DNA of 33,523 nt, taken from the NCBI GenBank assembly GCA_012522415.1, contig JAAYKM010000005.1, positions 1 to 33,523 of the forward strand. Reading direction: 5' to 3'. This stretch comes from Deltaproteobacteria bacterium (lineage in GTDB: Bacteria; Desulfobacterota; Syntrophia; Syntrophales; JAAYKM01). Made by a program: the position numbers and the translations under genes. Numbering within the stretch: the first letter of the stretch is position 1; each line of letters opens with the position of its first letter. Positions 8,641 through 16,739 of this stretch are shown piece by piece. The notes under the pieces are model-generated. The model saw only the letters and a program-made list of their open reading frames with translations, was not told where the DNA came from and did not search any database.

Positions 8641-9614
8641 TGCTCTATATCTGTAAGAGATTGCTCTTCATGATACCGCTTCTCCTCGGGATTACGATTG
8701 TCTGCTTCGGCGTCATGCACCTCGCGCCGGGGTCGCCGACGGATATGCAGACCCAGATGAACCCGCGGGCGTCCATTGAAGCGCAGGAGCGGTTGCGGGC
8801 CATGTATGGCCTGGACAAGCCCGTTTATGAACAGTACTGGATCTGGCTGAAAAAGGTTGCCGTTTTCGATCTCGGAACATCCTTTTCTCCTGACCGCCGC
8901 TCCGTCACGGAAAAGATTCGGGAACGGATTCCCATCACTGTCCTGCTCAATGTCCTGTCTCTCATCCTGATTCTTCTGGTGGCCATTCCCATCGGTGTTC
9001 TTTCGGCGGTGCATCAGAATTCTCTGTTCGACCGTCTGACCAGTGTATTCGTTTTTGTGGGTTTTGCCGTGCCGACCTTCTGGCTCGCCCTTTTACTCAT
9101 GATTTTTTTCGGTGTTCATCTGAACTGGCTGCCTATCTCGGGCCTGCGCTCCCTGAATTACGAGTACATGCCGCCCTGGACGGCTTTCTGTGATCTGCTC
9201 AGGCACCTGGTCCTGCCCGTTTTGCTGTCCGCCTTCGGGGGGCTCGCCGGTTTTTCCCGCTTTATGCGATCGAACATGCTCGAAGTGATCCGCCAGGATT
9301 ACATTACAACGGCCCGGGCCAAGGGCTTGAGTGAACGAACGGTGATTTACAAACATGCCCTGCGTAACGCCCTGCTGCCGGTCATCACCATTCTGGGGTT
9401 GTCCGTTCCCGGTCTTATCGGGGGGAGTGTCATTTTTGAGACCATATTTGCCATTCCGGGTATGGGGCAACTTTTCTACATGTCCGTCATGTCAAGGGAT
9501 TATCCCGTGATCATGGGGATCCTCTATATCGGCGCGATCCTTACCCTGTTCGGCAATCTTCTGGCGGACATATCCTATGCCCTGGCGGATCCGCGCATCC
9601 GGATTTCATCTTGA
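8637..9614 (+). CDS. ABC transporter permease, DppB/OppB (peptide/nickel) family
   Basis: Inner-membrane permease subunit of a type I importer. The 325-residue product has about six transmembrane segments. It begins with the family-typical N-terminus [21 protein letters not shown] and HLAPGSP, followed by a periplasmic loop ([13 protein letters not shown]). The cytoplasmic coupling signature is [27 protein letters not shown] (the EAA-like loop). The C-terminus [32 protein letters not shown] is typical of DppB. The ATG at 8637 overlaps the preceding stop. A transporter needs DppC, ATPases and a binding protein, and none is encoded next to it. The next gene is tolQ with its own promoter. It may therefore pair with subunits elsewhere or be a leftover of a reduced operon. 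Confidence 0.92.
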   Translation: MMLYICKRLLFMIPLLLGITIVCFGVMHLAPGSPTDMQTQMNPRASIEAQERLRAMYGLDKPVYEQYWIWLKKVAVFDLGTSFSPDRRSVTEKIRERIPITVLLNVLSLILILLVAIPIGVLSAVHQNSLFDRLTSVFVFVGFAVPTFWLALLLMIFFGVHLNWLPISGLRSLNYEYMPPWTAFCDLLRHLVLPVLLSAFGGLAGFSRFMRSNMLEVIRQDYITTARAKGLSERTVIYKHALRNALLPVITILGLSVPGLIGGSVIFETIFAIPGMGQLFYMSVMSRDYPVIMGILYIGAILTLFGNLLADISYALADPRIRISS

Positions 9615-9637
9615 TGGACGGGGAAGCCAAAGTCAGG

Positions 9638-9666
9638 TTGACATGCGGCACGTTATCCTTTAGATA
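9638..9666 (+). promoter_or_regulatory. sigma70-type promoter of the tol-pal cluster
   Basis: A consensus -35 TTGACA (9638-9643) and a good -10 TAGATA (9661-9666) are separated by exactly 17 bases. They lie 40 bases before the tolQ start, in the 91-base gap after the permease. This is the best-formed promoter in the window. Confidence 0.75.
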
Positions 9667-9705
9667 AGACGGCTAATCTATTCAAAATAAGGGGGACATT
9701 CCGCT

Positions 9706-10437
9706 ATGCCTTCTGCAGGTTCCGTTGCCGTGGGGAGCAATTTCCACAACAGTGTTCTGGGTATGATTGTCGACGCCGGCGGCGTCGTACAGTTTGTTCT
9801 CTTTTTGTTGCTTGTCTTTTCCATTGTCTCGTGGGCCATTATTTTTCTGAAATACCGGGAATTGGGACGGATCAAAAAGGAAAACAACCTGTTTCTCGAT
9901 CTCTTCATGAAGAAGAACAGGATAGCTGATCTTATCGTCGAAGCCAGAAAATTCAGATATTCGACGGTGGCGGAAGTCTTTCGCGTTGGGTACGCTGAAC
10001 TCGTCAAGACGACCAAAACGACCAGAACCCCGGGAAGTGATGAGCCGCTTTCCCCATCGGCGGAGGACGGTATGATCGTTTTCCTCGAACGCGCCCTGGC
10101 CCGGAGTTGCTCAGCCGAAGCGTCGAAGATGGAGAAAGCTTTGGGTTTTCTGGCAACAACGGGGAACATAAGCCCTTTCCTCGGCCTGTTCGGAACGGTT
10201 TGGGGAATCATGGATACGTTCAAGGGTATCGGCGTCCGCGGGTCAGCGACCCTGGCCGTGGTGGCTCCCGGCATATCCGAGGCGCTCATCGCAACGGCGG
10301 CCGGTCTGGCCGCAGCGATTCCAGCGGTCATTTTCTATAACTATTACTTGAACCGAATACGCGGAATCAGTATTGAAACGGATAACTTTGCGTCCGATTT
10401 TCTGAATCTGATCGACCGTTACTACAGTAGAAGATAA
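9706..10437 (+). CDS. tolQ: Tol-Pal motor subunit TolQ
   Basis: Inner-membrane proton-channel subunit of the Tol-Pal system (MotA/ExbB family), which maintains the outer membrane and helps constriction at division. The 243-residue product has three expected transmembrane segments: one near residues 25-45 (VVQFVLFLLLVFSIVSW), and two after the cytoplasmic domain (LATTGNISPFLGLFGTVWGIM and ALIATAAGLAAAIPAVIFYN). The GLFGTVWGIMDTF and AAGLAAAIPA stretches are hallmark ExbB/TolQ sequences. Start ATG 9706 has a G-rich GGGGGA site upstream. It heads the cluster and is followed after six bases by tolR. ExbB is the alternative, but TolB, Pal and CpoB downstream settle the assignment. Confidence 0.96.
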   Translation: MPSAGSVAVGSNFHNSVLGMIVDAGGVVQFVLFLLLVFSIVSWAIIFLKYRELGRIKKENNLFLDLFMKKNRIADLIVEARKFRYSTVAEVFRVGYAELVKTTKTTRTPGSDEPLSPSAEDGMIVFLERALARSCSAEASKMEKALGFLATTGNISPFLGLFGTVWGIMDTFKGIGVRGSATLAVVAPGISEALIATAAGLAAAIPAVIFYNYYLNRIRGISIETDNFASDFLNLIDRYYSRR

Positions 10438-10443
10438 CACGCC

Positions 10444-10872
10444 ATGAGGTATTTCAAACGACACCGTTTCTCGGAACACCGTCCCCTGTCGGACATCAAC
10501 GTCGTCCCCCTCGTAGATGTCGTCCTGGTTTTACTGATCATATTCATGGTGACGGCGCCGATGCTTCAAATGGGGATAGATGTGAACCTGCCCAAGGTGA
10601 AAGCAAAGAGCGTGGACATTACCGAGGAAAAACTGGTCCTCAGCATTGATGACAACCGCATGATATTTCTGAATAAAAATCACATTGCCCTGGCGGACCT
10701 CCAGACGAAGCTGGAGGCCATTTTCCAGGACCGCATAGACCGGGAAGTCTTCATGAGGGCCGACAAAGAGGTCCCCTACGGTTTTGTCGTCGAAGTCATG
10801 TCGGAAATCAGGAAGGCGGGTGTGGACAGGTTGGGGATGGTAACGGAGCCGCCACGCGAGACAGGGGAATGA
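10444..10872 (+). CDS. tolR: Tol-Pal motor subunit TolR
   Basis: ExbD/TolR-family partner of TolQ. The 142-residue product has one N-terminal transmembrane helix (PLVDVVLVLLIIFMVTAPM) and a periplasmic domain. Asp25, in VVPLVDVVLVL, corresponds to the membrane Asp that carries protons in this family. The C-terminal segment VMSEIRKAGVDRLGMVTEPP is typical of the dimerisation domain. Its stop overlaps the tolA start by four bases (ATGA), so the subunits are translationally coupled. Confidence 0.96.
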   Translation: MRYFKRHRFSEHRPLSDINVVPLVDVVLVLLIIFMVTAPMLQMGIDVNLPKVKAKSVDITEEKLVLSIDDNRMIFLNKNHIALADLQTKLEAIFQDRIDREVFMRADKEVPYGFVVEVMSEIRKAGVDRLGMVTEPPRETGE

Positions 10873-11654
10873 CGGATCCGATTGATACGATTACGCTTGA
10901 TCCGGGTCTGGTGGAATCCATAGATCACCTGCGGGCGCGTTCCTACGAGAAGCCGGCCCTGGGTTCGGTGTTGGTCTCCTCCATAATGATCCATGCGCTT
11001 TTCCTCTCCCTGGTCCTGTTCCGTCCCATGACAACGGCGATGAAACTGACCTTGGGCCCATACTATACAGTCGATCTGGTGCGTGACGTCGAGGTTTCCG
11101 GTCGCCGTCTCAATCAGAGTACTTTCTCCAGAGATATGAAAGAACTCCTCGGTGACCAAAGCGGGACGGTGCTGAAAAAAAAGGCGGACACCCTCGAATT
11201 GCCGCCGATCAGCAGGCTCGACAGCGGGAAAAAACCGTCGCAGGATGTTGCCGAGGCCATTGAGGAGCTGCGGCGTAAAATGGCAGGGGACAGCCCACCA
11301 AAAAGGCCTCCTGCCGTCACCGACGCCCCGGCGTCAACCGGCTCTTCCGCAGCTTTGGACGAGATGAACGCCTACTACGGGGCGGTCTGGTCCCGAATCA
11401 GGACGAAATGGGCTTTCCCCGGCGGAATTCTCCCGGGAAACGACCTGGTTGCCGTGGTGCATGTCCGAATCATGAAAAATGGGGCAATTGAGGGGGTTGC
11501 CCTGGAAAAACGTTCGGCAAATGCATTTTTCAATGAATCGGCGGTCAAGGCAGTAAAAAAGGCGGCACCGTTTCCTCCCTTTCCTGTCTGGATGAGGGAT
11601 TCCAGTATCGAAGTGGGGATCCGGTTCCATTCGTCTCAACTCAATATGAGATAG
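10869..11654 (+). CDS. tolA: TolA-like energy transducer with TonB C-terminal domain
   Basis: Links the TolQR motor to TolB/Pal across the periplasm. The 261-residue product has a cytoplasmic N-terminus, a single transmembrane segment at about residues 35-55 (VLVSSIMIHALFLSLVLF) and a charged middle. It ends in a TonB/TolA C-terminal fold (YYGAVWSRIRTKWAFPGG ... VVHVRIMKNGAIEGVALEKRS ... FNESAVKAVKKAAPFPPFP). It is much shorter than enterobacterial TolA because the long Ala/Lys coiled coil is nearly absent, which is usual in this lineage as far as I know. Without the cluster it would be called TonB family; its position between tolR and tolB supports tolA. Confidence 0.9.
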   Translation: MTDPIDTITLDPGLVESIDHLRARSYEKPALGSVLVSSIMIHALFLSLVLFRPMTTAMKLTLGPYYTVDLVRDVEVSGRRLNQSTFSRDMKELLGDQSGTVLKKKADTLELPPISRLDSGKKPSQDVAEAIEELRRKMAGDSPPKRPPAVTDAPASTGSSAALDEMNAYYGAVWSRIRTKWAFPGGILPGNDLVAVVHVRIMKNGAIEGVALEKRSANAFFNESAVKAVKKAAPFPPFPVWMRDSSIEVGIRFHSSQLNMR

Positions 11655-11665
11655 TCATTTCTTTT

Positions 11666-11690
11666 GAATCCCGATGCGACGCCGGGATTC
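11666..11690 (+). other. hairpin in the tolA-tolB gap
   Basis: GAATCCCG (11666-11673) and CGGGATTC (11683-11690) form a perfect 8-bp stem with a 9-base loop. No T-run follows, so it is not a classic terminator. It may be an RNA-processing or stability element that sets tolB expression relative to tolA. Confidence 0.45.
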
Positions 11691-11749
11691 GCTTGTTCGG
11701 GCGGGTTTCGGGATGGAAATGCCTGCTGGTTTGAAGGGAAGGCTTCTTC

Positions 11750-11923
11750 ATGCGAAAAACAGTCATGTTCTGGGTTGGCTTAGCGGTTTTTTGGGGGTCC
11801 GTTTGCCTGACGGGGGCATCCGCACGGGTTTATCTCGATATCGATTCCCCCGGTTTTGAAAAATTTCCCCTGGCGATTGCGGATTTTCAGCAGCGGGACG
11901 GTGATAGAACATCCTCTGATTAA
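11750..11923 (+). pseudogene. tolB: 5' part of tolB, cut off by an in-frame stop
   Basis: The natural tolB start appears to be ATG 11750, with AGGGAAGG upstream. The frame encodes a signal peptide (MRKTVMFWVGLAVFWGSVCL, then TGASA, with cleavage likely after ASA), then the TolB N-terminus RVYLDIDSPGFEKFPLAIADF. This reaches TAA at 11921-11923, about 57 residues in. The same frame is open again straight after the TAA and continues into the rest of TolB. Reading bases 11921-11938 one frame over gives a TolB-like LIALVS, so one missing base near 11921 and one extra base near 11938 would explain the break. A single substitution making TAA is the simpler alternative. Sequencing error, a strain-specific mutation and a real pseudogene cannot be told apart here. 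Confidence 0.75.
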
Positions 11924-11962
11924 TCGCTTTGGTTTCCGAATGAAATTGGCCGCTATCTGACG

Positions 11963-13060
11963 ATGACGGACTATTTCCAGATCAAGGATCGTCGGGCCTT
12001 CCTTGAGTCCTCCGCGGTTTCCCGGGCCGACCCCTTCAAGGTATTTTTCCCCGACTGGACGACAATCGGCGTCGATTTTCTGGTCAAGGGCGTTTTTTCC
12101 CTGCAGGGAAACTCATGGGCCACGGAGATCCGTGTTTTCGACACCATCAAGGCGCAGGAAGTGTTTCGTAAAACATATCGGGGCACGCAGGAGGGAAAAT
12201 CACGGCTGGCCCAGGCGATGGCGGAGGACATCCTGTTTGCCCTGACGGGAACCAGAGGGTTGTTTGATTCAAAGATCACGTTCACGCAAAAGACACCCCT
12301 CGGGTCGGAGATTTATGCCATCCCCTTCGACGGTTCACCACCGGCTCCCCTGACGAAGGAGTATGCCCTGGTGGTATCGCCCCACTGGTCTCCGGACGGC
12401 CGCTACCTTTCCTATACATCCTACCGAAGCAAGACCCAGGCGGTCTATATCAAGGATGTGGAGCGAAAAACGACCAGACGGGTTTCACCTTATCCGGGAA
12501 TAAATCTGGCCGGTCCCTGGTCTCCGGACGGAACGAAAATGTTGTTGACCCTGAGTCGGGACGGAAACGGGGAAATTTACACTCTGGAGATTGCCACAGG
12601 TAAGCTGGCCCGGATAACCCGGCATTTTGCCATTGACGTTTCTCCCGTCTGGTCTCCCGATGGGAAGCAGATCGCTTTCGTTTCAGACCGGTCCGGATCA
12701 CCCCAGATTTATATCATGAACGCGGACGGCAGCGGGATCCGAAGGCTGACCGACGAAGGGGCATACAACACGTCCCCCGCCTGGTCACCCAGGGGTGACC
12801 GGATTGCCTACGAGAGCCGGACAAATCAGGGGTTTCAAATCTTCACGGTGAACACGCAGGGCGAAGACATTAGGGCGATGACGTCGGCGGAAAAAGGAAT
12901 TCACGAAAAGCCGGCCTGGTCTCCGGACGGCCGCTATTTGGCGGTCATATCGCGGCAGGGGAGACGCCATCGGCTGGTCATCATTTCAGTCAGCAGTTCC
13001 ACAACGCGGAAGATTTATGAAACGGACCGGAAGTGCAGCGGCCTGGACTGGACGCGCTGA
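11963..13060 (+). CDS. tolB: Tol-Pal periplasmic beta-propeller protein TolB (main part, N-terminus detached)
   Basis: Periplasmic hub of the Tol-Pal system that binds Pal and receives TolA. This 365-residue open part contains the rest of the N-terminal alpha/beta domain (MTDYFQIKDRRAFLE ... TIGVDFLVKGVF) and the six-bladed propeller. The propeller shows as repeated WSPDGRYL, WSPDGTKM, WSPDGKQIAFVSDRSG, WSPRGDRIAYES and WSPDGRYLAV blades. As it stands it lacks a signal peptide and a convincing ribosome binding site (ATG 11963 is an internal Met). On its own it would be neither well translated nor exported. The complete gene is most likely 11750-13060, see the 5' fragment. It is followed by pal after 153 bases with its own promoter. 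Confidence 0.88.
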   Translation: MTDYFQIKDRRAFLESSAVSRADPFKVFFPDWTTIGVDFLVKGVFSLQGNSWATEIRVFDTIKAQEVFRKTYRGTQEGKSRLAQAMAEDILFALTGTRGLFDSKITFTQKTPLGSEIYAIPFDGSPPAPLTKEYALVVSPHWSPDGRYLSYTSYRSKTQAVYIKDVERKTTRRVSPYPGINLAGPWSPDGTKMLLTLSRDGNGEIYTLEIATGKLARITRHFAIDVSPVWSPDGKQIAFVSDRSGSPQIYIMNADGSGIRRLTDEGAYNTSPAWSPRGDRIAYESRTNQGFQIFTVNTQGEDIRAMTSAEKGIHEKPAWSPDGRYLAVISRQGRRHRLVIISVSSSTTRKIYETDRKCSGLDWTR

Positions 13061-13090
13061 GCGGTTAATTCTTTTGGAAAAGTTTTTAAG

Positions 13091-13120
13091 TTGACCGGCA
13101 CCGGGTCTTTATGTTTTAAT
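13091..13120 (+). promoter_or_regulatory. possible internal promoter for pal-cpoB
   Basis: TTGACC (13091-13096) and TTTAAT (13115-13120), 18 bases apart, in the 153-base gap between tolB and pal. It would give a leader of roughly 85 bases before the pal start. A separate pal promoter would make Pal expression independent of upstream tolB. Confidence 0.5.
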
Positions 13121-13213
13121 ATCGTGTATTGTTCGATTCCATACCTTCAGTCCGAGCCCATGGATTTCAAATATCCAAATAGTTGCATAAAACACGATAA
13201 GGAGGACGAGCCG

Positions 13214-13798
13214 ATGAAAAATGTCATGCGTAACGTTTTCATAATGATCGTGACCTTGACGGTAGCCATGTTTTTTCTGGGTTGCGCCAAGGAACCGATC
13301 GTCAAGCAGGATGTTCCGCAACCGGAAAAACCGGTTGTAGCCGAGCCCGTACAACCCGATACGGGGCCGCTTGCCAGGGTCAGTGAGGCCGTGCCCGACG
13401 AGGGGATGCCCTCACAAAAAACCGGCGCCGAGGGTTTGGGTTATTTCAAGGTGGGGGATTATATTTTTTATGATGTACGCTTTGATTTTGACCGGTATTC
13501 GCTGCGACCCGAAGACCGGGAAGCCCTAACCCGTCATGCAAGGTGGTTCAAGGATCACCCGGATTATTCGGTTCTGATCGAAGGACACTGTGACGAGAGG
13601 GGCACGCAAGAATATAATCTCGCACTGGGGGAACGCAGAGCGGATGCGGTTCGAAAGTATCTGAGCGATTTGGGCGTTTCGGCGGGAAAAATGAGGACGG
13701 TCAGCTATGGGAAGGAAATGCCCCTCGATGGTTCGGGGACGGAAGAGGCCTTTGCGAAGAACCGACGAGCCCATTTTGTTGTAACCCCCGATAAATAA
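13214..13798 (+). CDS. pal: peptidoglycan-associated lipoprotein Pal
   Basis: Outer-membrane lipoprotein that binds peptidoglycan and TolB. The 194-residue product begins with a lipoprotein signal peptide ending in the lipobox FLGC (Cys at residue 23). A Pro-rich linker follows, and then the OmpA-like peptidoglycan-binding domain: VRFDFDRYSLRPEDREAL and VLIEGHCDERGTQEYNLALG, then ERRADAVRKYL. The start ATG 13214 has a perfect AAGGAGG eight bases upstream; a longer in-frame TTG at 13091 lies in the promoter region and is rejected. It is probably expressed with cpoB, 23 bases downstream. Confidence 0.97.
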   Translation: MKNVMRNVFIMIVTLTVAMFFLGCAKEPIVKQDVPQPEKPVVAEPVQPDTGPLARVSEAVPDEGMPSQKTGAEGLGYFKVGDYIFYDVRFDFDRYSLRPEDREALTRHARWFKDHPDYSVLIEGHCDERGTQEYNLALGERRADAVRKYLSDLGVSAGKMRTVSYGKEMPLDGSGTEEAFAKNRRAHFVVTPDK

Positions 13799-13821
13799 CG
13801 GATGGAGCGGAGGGTAAATAT

Positions 13822-14658
13822 TTGAAGAGAACCCTGAGTGCAATCTCGTTTTGTGTCCTCATGGCTTTGATTGCCGGATGTGCGATGCAAAGTGATCTCA
13901 ACCGTCTGACCCATCAGCTTCAGGAGCATCAGAGGCAGACAGACGAGTACCTCAAAGCGCATCAGGAGATGCTCGATCGTATGGAGGAATCGGTGACGTC
14001 CCTGCATAAAGGGCAGGCCGACGTCGGTGTCGAAATGATGTCCCTGAAAGAGTATCTGCAAGAAGTTCAGGGGTTGAGTGACAAGTGGCGAAAGGATCTG
14101 ACCCTCCGTTTGAGCCGCAAGGATGAGGAAACCAGGGAGCTCAGAGAGAAACAGGACCGCTTTGTTCTGCGACTCAATTTTCTGGAAACCTACCTGGGTG
14201 TGGTGGAAAAGGACACCAAAAGCGAGAACGGGGACAGGAATAAACCGTCAAACGGTGTGACAAAAGATACGCCCAAGGTGTTTTCCGACAAGGATCAGGT
14301 TTATGCGGCGGCCTATGATCTATTCAAGGAAGGGATTTACGAAAAGGCCCGGGCACAGTTTCGGGACTTCCTGAAAAATTACCCCAATACGGAGTATTCC
14401 GATAACGCTCAGTTCTGGATCGGCGAATGCTACTATTTTGAAGGAAACTATGAGCAGGCCATCCTCGAATACGACAAGGTCACAAAGAATTACCCGAACG
14501 GCGACAAGGTGTCGCAAGCCCTCCTGAAGCAGGGACTTGCGTTCGTCAGCATGGGGGATAAAGTCAGTGGGCGATTGATCCTGCAGCAGGTCATCAAGAA
14601 TTATCCCAATACAAGCCAGGCACGGGTAGCCCGTTCCAAACTGCTGGAATTGAAATAA
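13822..14658 (+). CDS. cpoB: Tol-Pal associated periplasmic TPR protein CpoB (YbgF), predicted lipoprotein
   Basis: Coordinates Tol-Pal action with peptidoglycan synthesis during constriction. The 278-residue product begins at TTG 13822 with GGAGGG seven bases upstream. It has a signal peptide ending in a lipobox-like LIAGC and a coiled coil (about residues 25-115, rich in heptads and Gln/Glu/Arg). The C-terminus carries three TPR-like repeats (AYDLFKEGIYEKARAQFRDF, QFWIGECYYFEGNYEQAILEY, LLKQGLAFVSMGDKVSGRLI). The enterobacterial protein is soluble in the periplasm; the lipobox here suggests membrane anchoring. It is the last gene of the cluster and is followed by a strong terminator. Confidence 0.93.
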   Translation: MKRTLSAISFCVLMALIAGCAMQSDLNRLTHQLQEHQRQTDEYLKAHQEMLDRMEESVTSLHKGQADVGVEMMSLKEYLQEVQGLSDKWRKDLTLRLSRKDEETRELREKQDRFVLRLNFLETYLGVVEKDTKSENGDRNKPSNGVTKDTPKVFSDKDQVYAAAYDLFKEGIYEKARAQFRDFLKNYPNTEYSDNAQFWIGECYYFEGNYEQAILEYDKVTKNYPNGDKVSQALLKQGLAFVSMGDKVSGRLILQQVIKNYPNTSQARVARSKLLELK

Positions 14659-14676
14659 ACCGGATTTTCAGAAACC

Positions 14677-14711
14677 GGGGGGCCGCCATACGATGCGGCC
14701 CCCCTTCTTGA
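14677..14711 (+). terminator. rho-independent terminator of the tol-pal cluster
   Basis: GGGGGGCCGC (14677-14686) and GCGGCCCCCC (14695-14704) form a perfect 10-bp stem with an 8-base loop. It is followed by TTCTTGATTT, 19 bases after the cpoB stop. Confidence 0.85.
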
Positions 14712-14803
14712 TTTGTCGTTTCGTGAGGCACCATACCCCCTGCTTCCCCGGCGAAACATGTCCATAGTATTGGAATCACCATCCTGCTTTCGTCGGGCCG
14801 AGA

Positions 14804-14819
14804 AACCGGGTTCCCGGTT
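14804..14819 (-). terminator. hairpin at the purN stop, possible terminator
   Basis: AACCGGG and CCCGGTT (14804-14819) form a tight perfect palindrome overlapping the purN stop codon. On the minus strand it is followed by TTTCTC, a poor U-tract. It could end the purM-purN transcript facing the tol-pal terminator. Confidence 0.4.
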
Positions 14820-15483
14820 AGAATTTTTCGAGAGGGGGGTTGTGTATCGGACGGATATCCCCTTCATGTAAATCCCTGATTTTCACATGCCGGTTTTGAA
14901 TGATGATGCGGCCTTCCGCATACAATTGAATCGCCTGCGGGTAGATGCGGTGCTCCTCGCGGAGGATGCGCTCCGCCAGGGTATCCTCCGTGTCCGTTTC
15001 CAGAACGGGGACAACGGCCTGGATGATGATCGGTCCTGAATCGACACCCTCATCGGCGAAGTGGACCGTGCATCCGGAAAATTTGACACCGTGATCGAGG
15101 GCCTGTTTCTGACCTTGGAGACCGGGAAAGGAAGGAAGAAGCGCCGGATGGATGTTGATGACCCGACGGGGAAAAGTTTTCAGGAATTGAGGAGATAGAA
15201 CCCGCATGAACCCGGCCATGACGACCAGTTCGACGCCAAAGGCCTTCAAGGTCTCCGCCATGTTCCGGTCGAAGGCCTCCCGGGTGGGGAATCCCCGGTG
15301 CCGGATGACGACGGTGGGGATTTCATGAATTTGTGCTCGGGTTAAAGCATAGGCGTCGGGATTGTTCGAGATGACCACGCGGATTGTTGCATCAAGTCGT
15401 CCCGCCTCAATGTGGTCGATGATCGACTGGAGGTTGGATCCACTGCCGGAAGCCAGGACACCGATAAGGACCTTTTTCGACAT
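14818..15483 (-). CDS. purN: phosphoribosylglycinamide formyltransferase PurN
   Basis: Third step of purine synthesis: transfers formyl from 10-formyl-tetrahydrofolate to GAR. The 221-residue product is close to the usual 190-220. Visible are the N-terminal GVLASGSGSNLQSII phosphate-binding region, the active-site run VINIHPALLPSFPG with Asn110 and His112, and Asp148 in HFADEGVDSGPIIIQ, which matches the family catalytic triad. It lies 87 bases behind purM on the minus strand and is likely co-transcribed. No folate-independent PurT is present here. Confidence 0.97.
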   Translation of the reverse strand: MSKKVLIGVLASGSGSNLQSIIDHIEAGRLDATIRVVISNNPDAYALTRAQIHEIPTVVIRHRGFPTREAFDRNMAETLKAFGVELVVMAGFMRVLSPQFLKTFPRRVINIHPALLPSFPGLQGQKQALDHGVKFSGCTVHFADEGVDSGPIIIQAVVPVLETDTEDTLAERILREEHRIYPQAIQLYAEGRIIIQNRHVKIRDLHEGDIRPIHNPPLEKF

Positions 15484-15570
15484 ACGGCGACCTCGTGCTT
15501 GGTTCCGAAGACATACGGTGCGGTCAAGGGAACCGGGAAAAGAAAAAAATCACTGCCGTTTTTTCGGGGA

Positions 15571-16623
15571 TCAGGGGTTGTCACTGAAGACAACCATCGG
15601 ATCTTCCTCCTCCCGTTTGTCCACGTAGCCGATCACATAGGCGCGTTCATCCAAATGCACCAGATGCTCCAGAATTTCCTCGGTTTCCTTTTCAGGAACG
15701 ACCAGGACCATACCGATTCCCATATTGAAAACCTGGAACATTTCCGTTTCGTCAATGTTGCCAAGGCGCTGCAGGACGGAGAAGATCGGTGGAATCTCCC
15801 AGGAGCCACGGTCAATGATGGCCATGCAGGGTTTCGGGATAACCCGGGGAATGTTGTCTAAGAAACCGCCGCCGGTTATATGAACGATTCCCCCGATGGC
15901 GAAGCTCTTCAAGAGATTCAAAATGGATTTTACGTATATGCTCGTGGGTTTGAGCAATTCTTCGCCGATTGGGCCTCGCAGTTCGTCCACCACCGAATCG
16001 ACAGTCAGCTTCGCTTTTTCAAAGATGACCTTTCGGACCAGAGAATAACCGTTACTGTGGAGACCGCTGGAGGCGATGCCGATGATCTGGTCTCCCACGC
16101 GGATTTCCGAACCGTCGATCAGGCGGTCCGCTTCGGCCACGCCTACACAAAAACCGGCCAGATCGTATTCGTCATCCTTGTAGAAACCCGGCATTTCGGC
16201 CGTTTCCCCGCCGAGGAGCGCGCAACCCGCTTCCGTACAACCCCTGACGATACCTTCGACGATCTGAACGTTTATATCCATGCTGATTTTGCCCGTGGCG
16301 ATGTAATCCAGGAAAAACAGCGGTTCGGCTCCGCTGACGACCACGTCGTTTACCGACATGGCCACCAAATCGATGCCGACGGTGTTATGCCTGTTCATCA
16401 TCTGGGCGATTTTCAGCTTGGTTCCGACGCCATCGGTTGAGGAGACGAGGATCGGATCCTTGATTTTCTGGGTGTCAAGGTGAAAGAAACCACCGAAGCC
16501 GCCGATATTCCCCATGACTTCCTTGCGGGATGTGGATTTGACCATCTGCCTGATTTTCTCGACAAAGGCATTACCACGTCCGATGTCCACACCGGCACTG
16601 CTGTAGGTGGTTTTTTCTTCCAT
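15571..16623 (-). CDS. purM: phosphoribosylformylglycinamidine cyclo-ligase (AIR synthetase)
   Basis: Closes FGAM to AIR with ATP in purine synthesis. The 350-residue product fits the family. It shows YSSAGVDIGRGNAFVEKI at the start, the glycine-rich GGFGGFF, the ATP and Mg signature STDGVGTKLKIAQM and DLVAMSVNDVVVSGAEPLFFLDYIA. GGETAEMPGFY and HITGGGFLDNIPRVIP complete the conserved set. The ATG at 16623 has GGGGAA upstream. It is followed by purN and diverges from recG, with a promoter-like sequence in the gap. Confidence 0.97.
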   Translation of the reverse strand: MEEKTTYSSAGVDIGRGNAFVEKIRQMVKSTSRKEVMGNIGGFGGFFHLDTQKIKDPILVSSTDGVGTKLKIAQMMNRHNTVGIDLVAMSVNDVVVSGAEPLFFLDYIATGKISMDINVQIVEGIVRGCTEAGCALLGGETAEMPGFYKDDEYDLAGFCVGVAEADRLIDGSEIRVGDQIIGIASSGLHSNGYSLVRKVIFEKAKLTVDSVVDELRGPIGEELLKPTSIYVKSILNLLKSFAIGGIVHITGGGFLDNIPRVIPKPCMAIIDRGSWEIPPIFSVLQRLGNIDETEMFQVFNMGIGMVLVVPEKETEEILEHLVHLDERAYVIGYVDKREEEDPMVVFSDNP

Positions 16624-16704
16624 AACGATTCCCCGAATTGTTGGCGGCTGTTTTATTTAAGGGAAGGATGTCTTCTCCCAAGATAGGTAAACCAACAGAC
16701 GTGC

Positions 16705-16733
16705 CTTCTAGCGCATATCCCATGAATTGTCAA
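16705..16733 (-). promoter_or_regulatory. sigma70-type promoter for purM-purN
   Basis: On the minus strand, consensus TTGACA (16733-16728) and TAGAAG (16710-16705), 17 bases apart, give a leader of about 75 bases before purM. A 15-base palindrome, CCTTGCG-G-CGCAAGG, sits just upstream at 16740-16754. Confidence 0.55.
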
Positions 16734-16739
16734 ATCATT

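Noticed and set aside
11921-11923. TAA in tolB as programmed recoding
   Set aside because: No slippery sequence or downstream pseudoknot that I can see, and TAA is not known to be decoded in bacteria of this type. Error or mutation is more likely.
12388-12940. Repeated DNA blocks around TGGTCTCCGGACGG in tolB
   Set aside because: They encode the WSPDG blades of the beta-propeller, so the repetition is protein-level, not a DNA repeat element.
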